From positions 62,001 to 126,000 of the forward strand of contig NZ_WJIC01000003.1 in assembly GCF_009649815.1 (NCBI RefSeq): a stretch of DNA of 64,000 nt. Reading direction: 5' to 3'. The notes beneath the pieces were generated by a model. The model did not search any database. It worked only from the letters and a program-made list of their open reading frames with translations, and was not told the DNA's origin. Each line of letters begins with the position of its first letter. The first letter of the stretch is position 1. Made by a program: the position numbers and the translations under genes. Source of the DNA: Nocardia sp. SYP-A9097 (GTDB lineage: Bacteria > Actinomycetota > Actinomycetes > Mycobacteriales > Mycobacteriaceae). Shown in pieces: positions 24,993-35,836 of this stretch.

Positions 24993-26783
24993 GTGCTGCG
25001 CACCCACTTGGCTGGTTCGCTGCGAAGCGAGCAGGCCGGTCAGACCGTCACCCTCACCGGATGGGTGGCCCGGCGGCGAGACCACGGTGGCGTGATCTTC
25101 ATCGATCTGCGTGATGCATCAGGCGTGTCGCAGGCCGTCTTCCGTGAGGGCGAGCCCGCCGAACAGGCCCATAAGCTGCGCAACGAGTTCTGCGTGAAGG
25201 TCACCGGTGTGGTCGAGAATCGGCCCGAGGGGAGCGAGAACCCGAATCTGCCGACCGGCGCCATCGAGGTGAACGTCACCGAACTCGAGGTGCTCAACGA
25301 GTCCGCGCCGCTGCCGTTCCAGCTCGATGACGAGCCCGGCGAAGAGGCCCGGCTGAAGTACCGCTACCTGGATCTGCGCCGCGAAGGCCCCGCGTACGCG
25401 ATTCGATTGCGGTCCAAGGTCAGTGCCGCCGCGCGCGAGGTGCTCGGCAAGCATGCGTTCGTCGAGGTCGAGACCCCGACCATGACGCGCTCGACTCCCG
25501 AAGGCGCCCGCGACTTCCTGGTGCCCGCGCGGCTGCAGCCCGGCAAGTTCTACGCGCTGCCGCAGTCTCCGCAGCTGTTCAAGCAGCTGCTCATGGTCGC
25601 CGGTATCGAGCGGTACTACCAGATCGCGCGCTGCTACCGCGACGAGGACTTCCGCGCCGACCGCCAGCCCGAGTTCACTCAGCTCGACATCGAGATGAGC
25701 TTCGTGACGCAGGAGGATGTGATCCTGCTCGCCGAGGACATCCTCGTCGCGCTGTGGAAGCTCATCGGTCACGAGATCACCACCCCGATCCCGCACATGA
25801 CCTACGCCGAGGCCATGCGCCGCTACGGCTCGGACAAGCCGGATCTGCGCTTCGGTATCGAGATCACCGAAATGGCGGAGTACTTCAAGGACACGTCCTT
25901 CCGCGTGTTCCAGGCTCCGTACGTCGGCGCGGTCGTCATGCCGGGTGGTGCGTCGCAGCCGCGTCGCCAGCTCGACGCCTGGCAGGAGTGGGCCAAGCAG
26001 CGTGGCGCGAAGGGCTTGGCGTACATCCTGATTCAGGAGGACGGCACCCTCGGCGGACCGGTCGCCAAGAACCTCACCGACGCCGAGCGTGAGGGTCTGG
26101 CCAAGTACGTCGGCGCGAGCCCGGGCGACTGCGTGTTCTTCGCCGCCGGTGAGGCCAAGCCGCAGCGTGCCCTGTTGGGTGCCGCGCGCGGTGAGATCGC
26201 CCGCAAGTGCGAGCTCATCGACGAGAACGAGTGGGCCTTCGTCTGGATCGTGGACGCCCCCATGTTCGAGCCGACGGCCGACGCCACCGCGAGCGGCGAT
26301 GTGGCCCTGGGCTATTCGGCCTGGACCGCCGTGCACCACGCCTTCACCTCGCCCAAGCCGGAGCACCTCGACACCTTCGACACGGATCCGAGCTCGGCGC
26401 TGGCCTACGCCTACGACATCGTCTGCAACGGCAATGAGATCGGTGGCGGTTCCATCCGTATCCACCGCCGCGATGTGCAGGAACGCGTCTTCAAGGTGAT
26501 GGGCATCAGCGAAGAGGAGGCGCAGGACAAGTTCGGCTTCCTGCTGGACGCCTTCTCCTTCGGCGCTCCGCCCATGGGCGGCATCGCCTTCGGCTGGGAC
26601 CGCATCACCGCGCTGCTGGCCGGTGTCGACTCCATCCGCGAGGTCATCGCCTTCCCGAAGTCCGGTGGCGGCGTCGACCCGCTCACCGACGCACCGACCC
26701 CGATCACACCCATCCAGCGTCGCGACGCCGGCCTGGATGTGAAGCTGGACGAGAACGGCAATCCGGTGAAGGCCGAAAAGTAG
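24993..26783 (+). CDS. aspS: Aspartyl-tRNA synthetase (AspRS)
   Basis: A 596-residue class IIb synthetase that charges tRNA-Asp. Actinobacterial AspRS of this length with the GatCAB route usually also charges tRNA-Asn. The N-terminal OB-fold starts [10 protein letters not shown], motif 2 is in [20 protein letters not shown], the GAD insertion domain is in the middle, and motif 3 is [13 protein letters not shown] 24993 is preceded by AAAGGA and gives the family N-terminus. It ends just before a strong terminator. Confidence 0.95.
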   Translation: MLRTHLAGSLRSEQAGQTVTLTGWVARRRDHGGVIFIDLRDASGVSQAVFREGEPAEQAHKLRNEFCVKVTGVVENRPEGSENPNLPTGAIEVNVTELEVLNESAPLPFQLDDEPGEEARLKYRYLDLRREGPAYAIRLRSKVSAAAREVLGKHAFVEVETPTMTRSTPEGARDFLVPARLQPGKFYALPQSPQLFKQLLMVAGIERYYQIARCYRDEDFRADRQPEFTQLDIEMSFVTQEDVILLAEDILVALWKLIGHEITTPIPHMTYAEAMRRYGSDKPDLRFGIEITEMAEYFKDTSFRVFQAPYVGAVVMPGGASQPRRQLDAWQEWAKQRGAKGLAYILIQEDGTLGGPVAKNLTDAEREGLAKYVGASPGDCVFFAAGEAKPQRALLGAARGEIARKCELIDENEWAFVWIVDAPMFEPTADATASGDVALGYSAWTAVHHAFTSPKPEHLDTFDTDPSSALAYAYDIVCNGNEIGGGSIRIHRRDVQERVFKVMGISEEEAQDKFGFLLDAFSFGAPPMGGIAFGWDRITALLAGVDSIREVIAFPKSGGGVDPLTDAPTPITPIQRRDAGLDVKLDENGNPVKAEK

Positions 26784-26799
26784 CCTGCACGAAAGACAT

Positions 26800-26841
26800 T
26801 GCACCCGTTGCCGGTAACTCCGGCGGCGGGTGCATCTTTTT
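26800..26841 (+). terminator. Intrinsic terminator of aspS
   Basis: A 15-bp stem 26800-26814/26820-26834 with two G-T type mismatches, a 5-base loop and the T-rich tail TCTTTTT at 26835-26841. Confidence 0.8.
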
Positions 26842-26884
26842 GTGGCTGGTACTCGCGTCGCTCGGGCCTGGCAGTATTTCGGAC

Positions 26885-28552
26885 ATGTCGGACAAGGTGA
26901 TTCAGTGGGGTGAGGAGCTCGCCGCAGCGGCGAGCAGCGGCGACGCGGAGACGGTTCGCCGGCGGACGGATGCCTTGGTGAGCGCGGGGTGTATCGACGA
27001 GGCGATTCCGTACTGGCAGCGAGCGTCGTCCGATGCGTATGCCGCCTACACGCTGGCCAGGTATCGGAAGATTCGCGGTGACCGTGCGGACGCCGAGCGG
27101 TTATATCGCGCCCATGCCGAAAGCGACGCGGGCTGTGCGTACGGACTCGCCGTCCTGCTGCAGGAGGATCGGGATCGCGAGGCGGGGGAGTGGTTTCGGC
27201 GCGGCGCGGAGCGGGGGCATCTCGAGTGCAAGATCGAGGCGGCGAAACTGCTTGCGGCCGAGGGCAAGCTGACCGAGGCGGCGGCGTTCTTGATGGCGGG
27301 TGCGGAGCTGGGAGACGTCGGGGTCTTCCGGTGGGTGCGTGAGTTCGAGGCGTTGCGGTCCGAGCTGGATTGGGTGGCGCAGGAGCTTGCCGCGGCGACC
27401 TCCGCCGCCGACAACGCAGACGCCGCCGACACCGCAGACGAAGCGCGGCGCAAGCTCAATGAACTGCGTCCCCAATTGCGTAACTATCCCGGACTGCTTG
27501 CCGAGTTCGAGGAGCACTATCGATGGGCGGCGGAGCTCGGCAATGTCGCCGCGCTCGCCGATCACGCACTCGCGCTCGACGAGTGCGGTGAGTACGAGGA
27601 GGCTCGTGAGCTGCTGCTGCGGGCCCGCGAACTCGGGTACTCCGGGGCGACCTATCTGCTCGGGCTGTTCGAGGAGCAGCGTGGTGAATTGGCGGCGGCC
27701 GAGCACTGGTATACCGAGGCGGCGAACGCGGATCATGAGTCGGCGCAATGGAATCTGGCGACGCTGTATCTGCGGCAGCGTCGCCTCGACGAGGCCGCGC
27801 ACTGGTACGAGCGGGTCGGGCTCGATGACGACGACGTTCCGGGGAAGCTCGCGGCCATCGAAACAATGCGCGGACAAGACCATTCGGTTCGCCTCGCGAG
27901 TGTGGCGAGCCTGCCGGGCGTGCGGGCCCGCGCCGAATCGGGTGATGACCGAGCCCGTTTCGAATACGGCGCGATGATGTGGGGCTGGGCGGCCGGGCTG
28001 TCGGCCCGGCACATGATCGAGTGGATCCGCCCGGCCGCAGAGGCAGGCGATGTCGAGGCCGCGCGCACCATGGCGAAGATGAACGAGGAGCTCGGCCGGC
28101 CATACCTGCGCGACCACTGGTGGCGGCGCACAGCCGAATTGGGTGAACCGGCCGCCGGAGTCGAGATGGGTATGTTGTCCGAACATCACCATGATTGGCA
28201 GGAAGCCGAACGCTGGTACGAGCGCGCGGCCGCGCACGGCAATGGTCTCGCCCAGTTCTTCGCGGGCAAGCTCAAGGCCCAGCGCGGCGCGTTCGCGGAG
28301 GCGGAGCCGCTGCTGAAGCGCGCGTACCAGGAGGGTGCGGAGCGGGACTATCTGTTGGAGGCCACCGGGTACTACGGCCTCGTCCTGCACGGATTGGGCC
28401 GATCCGCCGAGGCCGCGCCATTGCTGCGCACCGCGGCGGATCGCTGGAAGGAGGTCGAACGCCGATACAGACGCGACGATCTCGCGAGGCGTTCCCGTAC
28501 ACCGGATTTCGCCGCGGCGGCCGAAGCCGCCGCGAGCGCGGCCGTGCAGTAG
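26885..28552 (+). CDS. TPR/Sel1-like repeat protein
   Basis: A 555-residue, all-helical solenoid protein. Repeated units such as AAEHWYTEAANADHESAQWN, LDEAAHWYERVG and EAERWYERAAAHGNGLAQFF are Sel1/TPR-type repeats spaced about 35 residues apart. There is no signal peptide or enzymatic domain. An Ala/Asp-rich linker lies near residues 175-190. Such proteins act as scaffolds for protein-protein contacts. ATG 26885 follows the aspS terminator, so the gene has its own promoter. It converges on the next gene with a 1-base gap. Partner unknown. Confidence 0.75.
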   Translation: MSDKVIQWGEELAAAASSGDAETVRRRTDALVSAGCIDEAIPYWQRASSDAYAAYTLARYRKIRGDRADAERLYRAHAESDAGCAYGLAVLLQEDRDREAGEWFRRGAERGHLECKIEAAKLLAAEGKLTEAAAFLMAGAELGDVGVFRWVREFEALRSELDWVAQELAAATSAADNADAADTADEARRKLNELRPQLRNYPGLLAEFEEHYRWAAELGNVAALADHALALDECGEYEEARELLLRARELGYSGATYLLGLFEEQRGELAAAEHWYTEAANADHESAQWNLATLYLRQRRLDEAAHWYERVGLDDDDVPGKLAAIETMRGQDHSVRLASVASLPGVRARAESGDDRARFEYGAMMWGWAAGLSARHMIEWIRPAAEAGDVEAARTMAKMNEELGRPYLRDHWWRRTAELGEPAAGVEMGMLSEHHHDWQEAERWYERAAAHGNGLAQFFAGKLKAQRGAFAEAEPLLKRAYQEGAERDYLLEATGYYGLVLHGLGRSAEAAPLLRTAADRWKEVERRYRRDDLARRSRTPDFAAAAEAAASAAVQ

Positions 28553-28553
28553 C

Positions 28554-29879
28554 TCAGTACTGCACGACCAGGCGACCGGTGAGGAATCGGTAGGCGTAGG
28601 TCACCGCGATCGCGGTGACCGGACCCGCCACCAGCAGGCCGATACCGCAGAAGAGCGCACCGACGAAGGTGACCACCATGACCGTCAGGGCGAGCAGGAT
28701 CACCTGCAGCGCATTGGCGATCACCAGTTGGGCGCTGGACTTGATCGCCGTGACCGGATCCATCTCCTGATCGATCACGAAGTGCAGCGAGAACATGCAC
28801 AGGATGCCGACGATCACCGCGGGGAAGACACAGAGCGCGGAGGCGATCAGGCAGGCCACGAAGACGATCAACGCCGTGAGCAGGACGCTGCCCGCGTTCA
28901 CGAAGCCGAAGAAAGCGGGAAAATCCGGTGGGGTGCCATCGGTTTCGTAGAGCGCGCCGCGAATCATGGCCGCCTGCAACAACCAGACGATGAGCGCGGC
29001 CACCGCGAACATGAGCAGCACGCCCGCAAGAGACTGGACGTTCACGATATTCACCAGCAGGGTGACGACCAGCCACGCGATCAGGCCGATCAGCACCATG
29101 CCGACCCACGGAATCGGATTGGCGCGGAAGCGATCCCAGCCATACGAGACTGCATGGCCGACATCGAGACGCTCATACGCGGCCGCGGACACCTGAGTGG
29201 GCGCGCCGGGCGGGGTGCCGCCATTCGGGTCGACGCCCGGAGGGACATTGCCCGGAGGCATATTCCCGGGCGGGAAGCCCTGCTGCGGTGCGCCCGGCTG
29301 GCTATAACCCGGGGGCGTTCCGGGCTGTCCGTAACCCTGTGGAGCCCCGGGAGGGCCATAGCCACCCTGCTGCGGGAAGCCGCCCTGCTGAGGAGCGAAT
29401 CCGCCCTGGGGTCCGCCTTGCGTTGCCGCGTAACCGCCTTGTTGCGGCGCATAACTACCCTGCGGCCCGCTCTGTTGCGGTGCGAACCCGCCCTGTGGCG
29501 CACCCGACTGCGGTGCGTACCCGCCCTGCTGCGGTGCGTAACCGCCCGCGGCGGAACCGTATCCACCCTGCGGGCCGGGGCTGCCGCTCGGGGTGTAGCC
29601 GGGCGGTGGCACCTGTGCGCCCGACTGCGGGTGCAGGCGCGGCGGGGGTTCCACCGCTTCGCTGCCGTACTGCGCCGCGCCCGGACCCTCGAATTGCGGG
29701 TAGCCCGCGAGGCCGGGCAACTCGTGGCGCCCGTGTTCGGGTCCGGGTTCACCACCGGAATGCGGTGGTGGTTCGGGGTTTTGGTGCTGTCCGGGGCGGG
29801 CGGTGGCGTGCGGTTCGCCTGTGTCGCCGGGAGTGTCGCCGGAGGGATCGTTCGGTGCGGAGGGCGGCGTGCCGGTCAT
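28554..29879 (-). CDS. Multispan membrane protein with Gln/Gly/Pro-rich N-terminal domain
   Basis: A 441-residue protein. The first 225 residues are low-complexity, with repeated GGYAPQQ/GGFAPQQ units, and probably disordered in the cytoplasm. The C-terminal 210 residues contain about five or six membrane segments (for example WVGMVLIGLIAWLVVTLLV, GVLLMFAVAALIVWLLQAA, VLLTALIVFVACLIAS). Similar layouts occur in many Nocardia and mycobacterial proteins of unknown role. Perfect-length family comparison is not possible by eye. The stretch 29880-30053 upstream holds only its promoter region. Confidence 0.75.
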   Translation of the reverse strand: MTGTPPSAPNDPSGDTPGDTGEPHATARPGQHQNPEPPPHSGGEPGPEHGRHELPGLAGYPQFEGPGAAQYGSEAVEPPPRLHPQSGAQVPPPGYTPSGSPGPQGGYGSAAGGYAPQQGGYAPQSGAPQGGFAPQQSGPQGSYAPQQGGYAATQGGPQGGFAPQQGGFPQQGGYGPPGAPQGYGQPGTPPGYSQPGAPQQGFPPGNMPPGNVPPGVDPNGGTPPGAPTQVSAAAYERLDVGHAVSYGWDRFRANPIPWVGMVLIGLIAWLVVTLLVNIVNVQSLAGVLLMFAVAALIVWLLQAAMIRGALYETDGTPPDFPAFFGFVNAGSVLLTALIVFVACLIASALCVFPAVIVGILCMFSLHFVIDQEMDPVTAIKSSAQLVIANALQVILLALTVMVVTFVGALFCGIGLLVAGPVTAIAVTYAYRFLTGRLVVQY

Positions 29880-30053
29880 GGTCGCGAGCCTTTCACATTT
29901 CCCGGTTTACGGTGTGGCGCACAGCAGTTGAACATGAGACAACTAGAACGCCCTGGTTGTGTCAAGCAACCAGCGCCGTGTGAGCAAACCCCGCACCGAG
30001 ACACGCCGGGCGACGCGCGAAAGGTTGCGTAACCGCTCGCTGAAAGTGACCTG

Positions 30054-31244
30054 GTGCGAGTAACTTGGGACGAGATGACCGCACTATTGGCCGAACGCGC
30101 CGCCGAAGTCGTGTCCGCGGCACAGCAGTTGCTCACAAAGCGAATGGGTGCTCCGGTAAAGCTGAGCGATCCTATGGAACTCAGCGGCAGTGGTAGGACG
30201 ACGGTGCTACGCGTACGTGTTGCGGAGAACGCGTTTTCACTTCCTCGCACACTCATAGTGAAGCAGGTACGCGGCGCCGCACAGGAACGACGCACCGGGG
30301 GCATGGCACCCGGTGTGGCAAGCATCGACTCCGCATTCCTGCGGGAGGCGGTCTCCTACCAATTCACCACCGCGCTGGGGCGCGATCACCGACCGGGCGC
30401 GTACCTACTCGCGTACAGCCTCCCCGATCGGCTCCTCATACTCAGCGACCTCGGTGAGAACACGTCACTCACCGCGGTCCTACAGGCGAACGCCGAACCC
30501 GCCGGGCGCAATTCGCTCATGGCGTTCGCGCAGGCTCTGGGCCGGATGCACGCCGCGACCGTCGGCCGTGAAGCCGACTTCGTGGCCCTGCTACGCCGCG
30601 TCGACGTGGTGCACCGGGTCGACGGTATCGCCCAGCAGGCCGAGACCGCCGTCTCCGAGGTGCCAATCATGCTGCAGCGCGAACTCGGCATCGAGGTGCC
30701 GGGCGAGATCGCCGAACGCATCGTGCGCGGTAACCGACTGTTCTCCGCCGGGCGCTACCGCGCCTTCAGTCCCTCGGATCTGTGTCCCGACAATGTCATT
30801 CTCAATGACGAGGGCGCCCGGTTCCTCGACTACGAATGGGGAGGCTTCCGTGACGCGACGCTCGATATCGCGTACGCCCTGGTCTCTTTCCCGGGCTGCC
30901 TCTGCGATTTCGAGCTCTCCCGCGAACGCGCCCGGCAGATGGTCGAAGCCTGGCGCTCGGAAGTGGTCGCGGTCTGGCCCGCCCTCGCCGATGACAATGT
31001 GCTCGCCGAGCGCATTCTCGAGGCACGCCTCATCTGGGTGTGGTTGTCCACGTACTGGTTCCTGCCCGCAGATCACACCCGCATTGCCGCCGCCCGTGAG
31101 CACGGACTCTCGATTCCGCGTTCGGCGGCGCTGATCAATCGCTGGGCCGCCCTCGCCGAGGACGCCCGCTGCACCGGTGACGACTCACTGGGCGATTTCG
31201 CCGAGCACGTGTCGGCGACGCTCGAGGAGCACTGGGAAGAGTAG
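30054..31244 (+). CDS. Aminoglycoside-phosphotransferase-like kinase
   Basis: A 396-residue protein with the APH/choline-kinase fold. Recognisable parts are RTLIVKQV (ATP-binding lysine), ALGRMHAATV, the catalytic loop FSPSDLCPDNVIL and the metal-binding FLDYEWGGFRDATLDIAY. The catalytic Asp and Asn are kept, but the usual His of HGDxxxxN is Ser. GTG 30054 is the chosen start; ATG 30075 is also in frame. Small-molecule phosphorylation is the general family role, and resistance to an antibiotic cannot be claimed. It ends in a bidirectional terminator shared with phoD. Confidence 0.75.
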   Translation: MRVTWDEMTALLAERAAEVVSAAQQLLTKRMGAPVKLSDPMELSGSGRTTVLRVRVAENAFSLPRTLIVKQVRGAAQERRTGGMAPGVASIDSAFLREAVSYQFTTALGRDHRPGAYLLAYSLPDRLLILSDLGENTSLTAVLQANAEPAGRNSLMAFAQALGRMHAATVGREADFVALLRRVDVVHRVDGIAQQAETAVSEVPIMLQRELGIEVPGEIAERIVRGNRLFSAGRYRAFSPSDLCPDNVILNDEGARFLDYEWGGFRDATLDIAYALVSFPGCLCDFELSRERARQMVEAWRSEVVAVWPALADDNVLAERILEARLIWVWLSTYWFLPADHTRIAAAREHGLSIPRSAALINRWAALAEDARCTGDDSLGDFAEHVSATLEEHWEE

Positions 31245-31250
31245 ATCCGA

Positions 31251-31291
31251 AGCGAAAGGCCGGGATCCACATCGGATCCCGGCCTTTCGCT
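31251..31291. terminator. Bidirectional terminator
   Basis: A perfect 18-bp stem (31251-31268 with 31274-31291) and 5-base loop between convergent genes. The stem contains AAAGG/CCTTT at its base, so T-rich tracts are available in both directions. Confidence 0.85.
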
Positions 31292-31306
31292 GTTCAGCGG
31301 TTCGTC

Positions 31307-32968
31307 TCAGACCACGGGCGTCGCGCGCGGCTCGATACGCCCACCGCGCCGGACCCCGAAGGAACTGCCGTGGCGCACACCGGTATTGGGGTCGGTGACG
31401 TCATTGAGGTAGAACCAGTCCATCTGCGCCTGCTCGGCATCGACATGCAGGACGCCGTAGCCGTGCGAATCCAGCTCGGCATAGTGCAGGTGGCGGTTGA
31501 CCGAGGTCAGCGCCGATTCGGCGACCACGGAGGCGGTACGCGGCGGCGTCTTGGTCATATCGCCCATGCTCTGCGAAGACACCGACGGCACAACGAATTC
31601 CACGCCCGCGGTCGGTCCGGCCGGGTACGTGCCGGCATCCAGGGGTACATCCGCGGCCCAGGAGGTGTGGATATCGCCGGTCAGGAACACCACATCGGCG
31701 ATCTGATTGTCGGTGATGGCGTGCAGCAGTTTCTGCCGGTCGGCGGTGTATCCGTCCCACTGATCCAGATTGGCCGGAATGCCCGACTCCGGAATGCCGA
31801 TGAGCTCGGTGAGCGCCTTGGTCGCATCGGGATCCAGCGGCGGGAAGACCAGCGGCGCGATCATGACCGGATTGCCGACCAACTTCCAGCTCACCGGCGC
31901 GGAGGTCAAACCGGCTGAGACCCAGTCCAATTGGTCCTTGCCCGCGATGGTGCGATCCGGATTGTCCACCGCGCGCCAGCCCGATCCGGACTTGGCCTGC
32001 TCGCTGCGGTAGCTGCGCAGATCCAGCATGGAGAGCTCGGCGAGCGTGCCGAAGCGCAGTCGCCGGTACAGCCGCCGATCGCCGCCGGTGCGCACCGGCA
32101 TCCACTCCAGGTATGCCTGCAGGGCCGCCGCGCGCCGGGCCTGCCAATCGCCCTCGGTGGCGGGCTGATGATTCTCCGCACCACCGGACCAGGCATTATC
32201 GGCCGACTCATGATCGTCCCAGGTGCAGATGAACGGCAGCCGGGTATGCAGATCCGCCAGATCCGGATCGGTCTTGTACTGCGCGTGCCGAATTCGATAA
32301 TCGGCCAGGCTCACGATCTCGTGCGCGGGCTCATGCCAGCGCACCGAACCATTGCGCCCGCCGTACTCGCCGCGCTGGTACTCGTAGATGTAGTCGCCCA
32401 GATGCACGATGGCATCGAGATCCCCGCGCGCCGCCAGATGCCGGTATGCCCCGAAGTAACCGGCCTCCCAGTTCGCGCAGGACACCACGCCGAGCCGCAG
32501 CCGCTCCGGAGTGTCCGAGGTGGCGGGTGCGGTATGCGTGCGGCCCACCACCGAGGTCTGGCCCAAAGCGCTGAAACGATAGAAGTATTCGCGTCCCGCG
32601 GTCAGCCCGGAGACATCGACCTTGATGGTGTGATCGGAATCCGTTGTCGCGGTCTGGGTTCCCGATGCGACGACGGCCGCGAAACCGGAGTCGGTGGCAA
32701 CCTCCCAGCGCACCGCCGTCGACGCGCCCGAGCCCGAGCCCGGAGTCGCGTCCTCGGACGGCGTGACCCGAGTCCAGATGATCATCCCGCCCGGCAGCGG
32801 ATCGCCGGAGGCGATGCCATGCCGGAAGACCGCGGACTCCGGGGAGTCCGCGCGCCCTACGCCGGAAGCGAGCAATGATGCCGCGACCGCGACGCCACCA
32901 CCCTTCAGGGCGGAGCGTCGATCGAATCGGGCAGCGAGGATCTCGGGGGAGCGCACGGGACAGATCAC
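31307..32968 (-). CDS. phoD: PhoD-family alkaline phosphatase/phosphodiesterase, Tat-exported
   Basis: About 553 residues. The N-terminus has a twin-arginine signal ([21 protein letters not shown]) ending near GRADS. The PhoD N-terminal domain ([21 protein letters not shown]) is followed by the metal-binding catalytic domain: [29 protein letters not shown]. It hydrolyses phosphodiesters or monoesters outside the membrane for phosphate scavenging, with Fe/Ca in the active site. The start is uncertain: GTG 32968 or GTG 32956. It is divergent from rarA. Confidence 0.9.
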   Translation of the reverse strand: MICPVRSPEILAARFDRRSALKGGGVAVAASLLASGVGRADSPESAVFRHGIASGDPLPGGMIIWTRVTPSEDATPGSGSGASTAVRWEVATDSGFAAVVASGTQTATTDSDHTIKVDVSGLTAGREYFYRFSALGQTSVVGRTHTAPATSDTPERLRLGVVSCANWEAGYFGAYRHLAARGDLDAIVHLGDYIYEYQRGEYGGRNGSVRWHEPAHEIVSLADYRIRHAQYKTDPDLADLHTRLPFICTWDDHESADNAWSGGAENHQPATEGDWQARRAAALQAYLEWMPVRTGGDRRLYRRLRFGTLAELSMLDLRSYRSEQAKSGSGWRAVDNPDRTIAGKDQLDWVSAGLTSAPVSWKLVGNPVMIAPLVFPPLDPDATKALTELIGIPESGIPANLDQWDGYTADRQKLLHAITDNQIADVVFLTGDIHTSWAADVPLDAGTYPAGPTAGVEFVVPSVSSQSMGDMTKTPPRTASVVAESALTSVNRHLHYAELDSHGYGVLHVDAEQAQMDWFYLNDVTDPNTGVRHGSSFGVRRGGRIEPRATPVV

Positions 32969-33097
32969 ATACGATTCGGCACCCACAGGCAAATCTGGAC
33001 AGATGAACAGTTCGTGAAGCGTCCGGCACCCCGCCCGGTCGCGGCACGCGCGCCCGGTGGCGGCGAGTTTGTCGGGGCCGGGCGGTACGGTCGCGGG

Positions 33098-34447
33098 GTG
33101 AGTGACGGGTTGTTCGATGCACCGGGGACGGAGGACGTGGCCGACGAATTCGTGCCGAGTATTGCGCCGATGGGTGAGGGCTTCGCGCCCCTGGCCGTCC
33201 GCATGCGGCCGCGAAATCTGGACGAGGTGGTGGGACAGCAGCATCTGCTGGGCCCCGGATCACCACTACGCAGATTGATCGAAGGCTCGGGCGCGGCATC
33301 GGTACTGCTGTACGGGCCGCCCGGCACCGGTAAGACCACCCTCGCCTCGCTCATTTCGCAGGCGACCGGTCGCCGGTTCGAGGCGCTGTCGGCGCTGTCG
33401 GCGGGCGTGAAAGAGGTGCGCGGGGTCATCGAATTGGCGCGGCGGCGGCTCACCGCGGGGGAGCAGACCGTGCTCTTCATCGATGAGGTGCACCGGTTTT
33501 CCAAGACGCAGCAGGACGCCCTGCTGGCCGCGGTCGAAAACCGGATCGTGCTGCTGGTGGCCGCGACCACGGAGAACCCGTCGTTCTCGGTGGTGTCGCC
33601 GCTGCTGTCCCGGTCGCTCGTGCTGCAGCTGACCTCCTTGTCGGAGGCCGATATTCGCACGGTGCTGACCCGCGCCATCGAGGACCCGCGCGGGCTGGCG
33701 GGGGAGTACACGGTGTCCGAGGAGGCGCTCGATCACATCGTGCGCATTGCGGGCGGCGATGCCCGGCGCTCGCTCACCGCGCTCGAGGCCTCGGCCGAAT
33801 CATCCCTCGATGGCACCGTCGGCGTGGAACTCGTCGAAGCCAGCGTGGACAAGGCCGCCGTGCGCTACGACCGCGCGGGCGATCAGCATTACGACGTCAT
33901 CAGCGCGTTCATCAAATCCCTGCGCGGCTCGGATGTGGATGCGGCACTGCACTATCTGGCCCGCATGATCAGCGCCGGTGAGGATCCGCGGTTCATCGCC
34001 CGCCGGCTGATGATCCAGGCCAGCGAGGAGGTCGGGATGGCCGACCCCTCCGCGCTCCAAACCGCCGTCGCCGCAGCGCAAGTCGTGCAATTGGTCGGTA
34101 TGCCGGAGGCGCAACTGGCGCTCACCCAGGCCACCATCCACATTGCCACCGCCCCCAAATCCGGTGCGGTGGTGAAGGGTATCGGCGCGGCCATAGCCGA
34201 TGTGCGCGCGGGCAAGGCGGGTGCGGTCCCGCCGCATCTGCGTGACGGTCACTACGGTGGTGCGGCCGCACTCGGCAATGCCCAGGGCTACAAATACCCG
34301 CACGACCATCCGGATGGTGTTCTCGCGCAGCAGTATCCGCCCGATGAGCTCGTCGGCACGGATTACTACCACCCCACCGACCACGGCTATGAGCGCGAAG
34401 TAGGCCCCCGAGTTACCAAACTTCGCCGCATAGTCCGCGGTCGGTAG
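33098..34447 (+). CDS. rarA: Replication-associated recombination protein A (RarA/MgsA AAA ATPase)
   Basis: A 449-residue clamp-loader-like AAA+ ATPase acting at stalled replication forks. Walker A is [12 protein letters not shown], Walker [11 protein letters not shown], sensor 1 AATTENPSF, and the C-terminal helical tetramerisation part ends in [19 protein letters not shown] 33098 ([10 protein letters not shown]) gives the normal length of mycobacterial Rv2559c; the frame is open further upstream but without family similarity. Confidence 0.9.
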   Translation: MSDGLFDAPGTEDVADEFVPSIAPMGEGFAPLAVRMRPRNLDEVVGQQHLLGPGSPLRRLIEGSGAASVLLYGPPGTGKTTLASLISQATGRRFEALSALSAGVKEVRGVIELARRRLTAGEQTVLFIDEVHRFSKTQQDALLAAVENRIVLLVAATTENPSFSVVSPLLSRSLVLQLTSLSEADIRTVLTRAIEDPRGLAGEYTVSEEALDHIVRIAGGDARRSLTALEASAESSLDGTVGVELVEASVDKAAVRYDRAGDQHYDVISAFIKSLRGSDVDAALHYLARMISAGEDPRFIARRLMIQASEEVGMADPSALQTAVAAAQVVQLVGMPEAQLALTQATIHIATAPKSGAVVKGIGAAIADVRAGKAGAVPPHLRDGHYGGAAALGNAQGYKYPHDHPDGVLAQQYPPDELVGTDYYHPTDHGYEREVGPRVTKLRRIVRGR

Positions 34448-34454
34448 GGGGCGA

Positions 34455-35240
34455 TTACATGGTCGCGTTCAGCTTGATGACCGAGAAGTGCGCGCCCTGC
34501 GGATCACCGAGAACGGCGAAGCGGCCGATCGGGATATCGGTCGGCGGAACCGTGACCGTGCCACCCAGCTGACCGGTTTTGGTCGCGGTGGCATCGGCAT
34601 CGGCGACCGCGAAATAGACCATCCAGTGCGCGGGAACGTCGGGCGGCCAATTGTCGTCCATCTGCATCATGCCCGCGATGGACCGGCCGCCGACCTTGAA
34701 TTCGGTATAGGAGGTGGTGCCGAATGCGGCCGTGCTGCTGTCCCAGCCGAAGACCTCACCGTAGAAAGCCTTGGCCGCGTCCACATCTCGGCCGTTGAGT
34801 TCGCTCCAACACCAGCTGCCGGGTTCGTTGACGGTGCTCGCGCCCTTGAATCCGTACGGCTGCCAGGCGGCCAGGGCCGCGCCGGTGGTATCGGCGAATA
34901 CGGCCATCCGGCCTTGCTCGGGTACGTCCATCGGTTCCATGAAGAGTTGTCCGCCCGCGGCCTGCACGGCCTTCGCGGTGGCGTCGACATCGAGCACATT
35001 GATATAGGTGGTCCAGGCGGGGGGCTGGCCCTCCATCATGATGGGCATGGCCGCGGCGACTTCATTTCCCTCGGTATCGCCGAGGGTGAACATGGTGTAG
35101 CCGCCGTACTGCGGATCGGGTGAGACATTGGCTTTCCAGCCGAACAGCTCACCGTAGAAGGCCTTGGATGCGTTGATATCCGGGGTAGCCAGATCTACCC
35201 AGTTGGGGACTCCCGGTTCATATGAACTCACGTGCGGCAT
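34455..35240 (-). CDS. VOC-superfamily (glyoxalase-like) protein with two domains
   Basis: A 261-residue protein with tandem vicinal-oxygen-chelate domains: each begins with a similar segment (WVDLATPDINASKAFYGELF and WSELNGRDVDAAKAFYGEVF). Comparable proteins are annotated as hydroxylases or stress-linked 27-kDa antigens (Cfp30B type) in mycobacteria. ATG 35240 has GAGAGGAG upstream. Metal-binding residues are not clear. Reaction unknown. Confidence 0.8.
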   Translation of the reverse strand: MPHVSSYEPGVPNWVDLATPDINASKAFYGELFGWKANVSPDPQYGGYTMFTLGDTEGNEVAAAMPIMMEGQPPAWTTYINVLDVDATAKAVQAAGGQLFMEPMDVPEQGRMAVFADTTGAALAAWQPYGFKGASTVNEPGSWCWSELNGRDVDAAKAFYGEVFGWDSSTAAFGTTSYTEFKVGGRSIAGMMQMDDNWPPDVPAHWMVYFAVADADATATKTGQLGGTVTVPPTDIPIGRFAVLGDPQGAHFSVIKLNATM

Positions 35241-35329
35241 AGCCGAACTCCTCTCGGGCGGGAAGTACCGGCTCACGGCCTATGAGCCGACACCGCGAGC
35301 CTAGAACTCCCCACCCCTGATGTCCGGTT

Positions 35330-35746
35330 ATCCACCGAACTCGCGCTCCGACCTGGCGACCACAATCCGGTTGACCTGAAAGTTGAGAAGTATCGCAACG
35401 GGCGTGCCCGGGCGGATGCGGTCCTCGCCCCGGATGGTTCTTTTTCGGGTCAGGGGAATTGGGTCGATGCGGATTCGGCGCTCATGGTCGTAGAGGTCAC
35501 GTCGTACGATTCCGATTCCGATTCCGAGCGGCGGGACGGGTCGAGAAGCCTCGCGCATATGCCGAGGCGGGTATTCCGATTTACCTGCTGATCGACCGCG
35601 ATACGTGCGAGACAATCGTTTACAGCCTTCCGGTTGACGGCGTCTATTCCTTGCCCGTGCGTCTGCCATTCGGTGCGCAGGTCGAGCTGCCCGCACCCGT
35701 GGAAATCGCCTTGGACACGGCCCCGTTGAAGAATTGGGTTCGCTGA
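35330..35746 (+). pseudogene. Uma2-family (DUF820) nuclease-like gene, truncated and frameshifted
   Basis: Frame 1 reads DLKVEKYRNGRARADAVLAP and later ALMVVEVTSYDSDSDSERRD. Then a one-base deletion near 35537 moves the sequence to the frame reading RVEKPRAYAEAGIPIYLLID and DTCETIVYS. Together they make the C-terminal half of a Uma2 restriction-endonuclease-fold protein with its VEV and D-x-x-K-x-xxYAxAGIP motifs. The N-terminal half is missing. These genes are abundant, multicopy and of unknown role in actinobacteria. Confidence 0.7.
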
Positions 35747-35836
35747 GTCTTCCTCCGCCGTAAGGGAATTCGATCGTTGACGGGGCGCTGCGGCGCTCCT
35801 ACTCTGGGTCGGGACTCCTTCGGGAAGGACATTGGC

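Noticed and set aside
25119..26804. A 561-codon minus-strand frame opposite aspS
   Set aside because: Same reason: aspS is certain and the antisense product shows no family features.
30054..31244. Aminoglycoside resistance gene
   Set aside because: The APH-like fold is present but the catalytic loop is variant and the protein is longer than resistance enzymes. The fold is common in unrelated kinases.
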